Assembly (NCBI GenBank): GCA_029891385.1
Contig: CM057228.1
Span: 19,244,309-19,308,308, forward strand
Direction of reading: 5' to 3'
DNA: 64,000 nucleotides
DNA from: Erythroxylum novogranatense
Lineage: Eukaryota > Streptophyta > Magnoliopsida > Malpighiales > Erythroxylaceae
A model generated the notes under the pieces. The model was not told the origin of the DNA and searched no databases. It saw nothing but the letters and a program-made list of their open reading frames with translations. Made by a program: the position numbers and the translations under genes. This document shows, piece after piece, positions 63,700-64,000 of this stretch (within the stretch, counting starts at the first letter, position 1; each line of letters opens with the position of its first letter).

Positions 63700-64000
63700 T
63701 AGACTAGAATGGTTTTGGGGGCATTTGGCAAACAATTTTTCAGCTGTTTTTTAATTTATTGATTAAAAGTTAACTTTTTGATCATCTTAAAAAACTATTG
63801 ATGTGTTTAGTAAATGATTTATTGGTCAGCTTATTTAATCCTAATAAGTTGATTTCTAAAAGCTCCATAAGGGGAGCTTTTGGAATTAGCTGTTTATTTA
63901 ATGAAAATATTGCCCTCGACTTTACTCTCTACTTTTGCTCTATGTGTTTTCAAAGTTGGTTTTTTTTAATCGTACAATTATATCATGAAGTTTGAAAGAA
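63700..64000. repeat. Possible end of a dispersed DNA transposon or MITE
   Basis: tttggcaaacaatttttcagc followed by repeated ttaactttttgatcatctt and ggggagcttttggaattagctg resembles a repeat common in dicot genomes. The window ends before any second terminus, so this is weak. Confidence 0.3.

Overview
The window is nuclear DNA of a flowering plant, most likely a eudicot. It is very AT-rich, its one intact host gene has plant-style introns (15 introns, GT-AG except one GC-AG), and most of the rest is plant transposons: Ty1/copia, Ty3/gypsy chromovirus, Mutator-like (MULE), LINE, SINE and MITE sequence. There is also a piece of plastid 23S rRNA DNA. I cannot name the species.

Layout. (a) 1-4.9 kb: decayed copia pieces in both orientations. 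(b) 4.9-15.6 kb: a minus-strand gypsy chromovirus (RNase H, integrase, chromodomain) split twice, by a complete but dead 8.67-kb copia element (6685-15354, 5-bp target duplication) and by a ~297-bp antisense plastid 23S rRNA fragment (5385-5681). (c) 15.6-21.3 kb: LTR, LINE and SINE debris and a ~1-kb foldback repeat. (d) 21.34-39.11 kb: a nest of DNA transposons. An outer Pack-MULE-like unit with a perfect 10-bp target duplication carries a fragment of a class II trehalose-6-phosphate synthase (TPS) gene. A 15.3-kb MULE (23215-38485) with ~2-kb terminal inverted repeats sits inside the TPS fragment. It carries a dead FAR1/MULE-type transposase gene and an intact, oppositely oriented 438-codon ORF, and each arm has an array of GC-rich palindromes. 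(e) 39.1-41.5 kb: another relic of the same copia family. (f) about 43.0-53.8 kb: a second, MuDR-type MULE relic holding a PPR-gene fragment, split by a 3.15-kb solo LTR, with a MITE in one terminal repeat. (g) 53.86-55.1 kb: MITE-like elements. (h) 55.48-61.73 kb: the one clearly functional host gene, SDH1/SDHA, the mitochondrial succinate dehydrogenase flavoprotein subunit (16 exons, 635 aa). (i) 61.8-64 kb: intergenic.

The genes do not form a pathway. SDHA is respiratory; everything else is mobile DNA or gene pieces carried by it. Insertion order can be read from interrupted reading frames and target duplications. The most unusual object is the transposon-in-Pack-MULE nest at 21.3-39.1 kb. 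Reading frames were translated and aligned by eye; family assignments come from remembered family motifs, not from searches.
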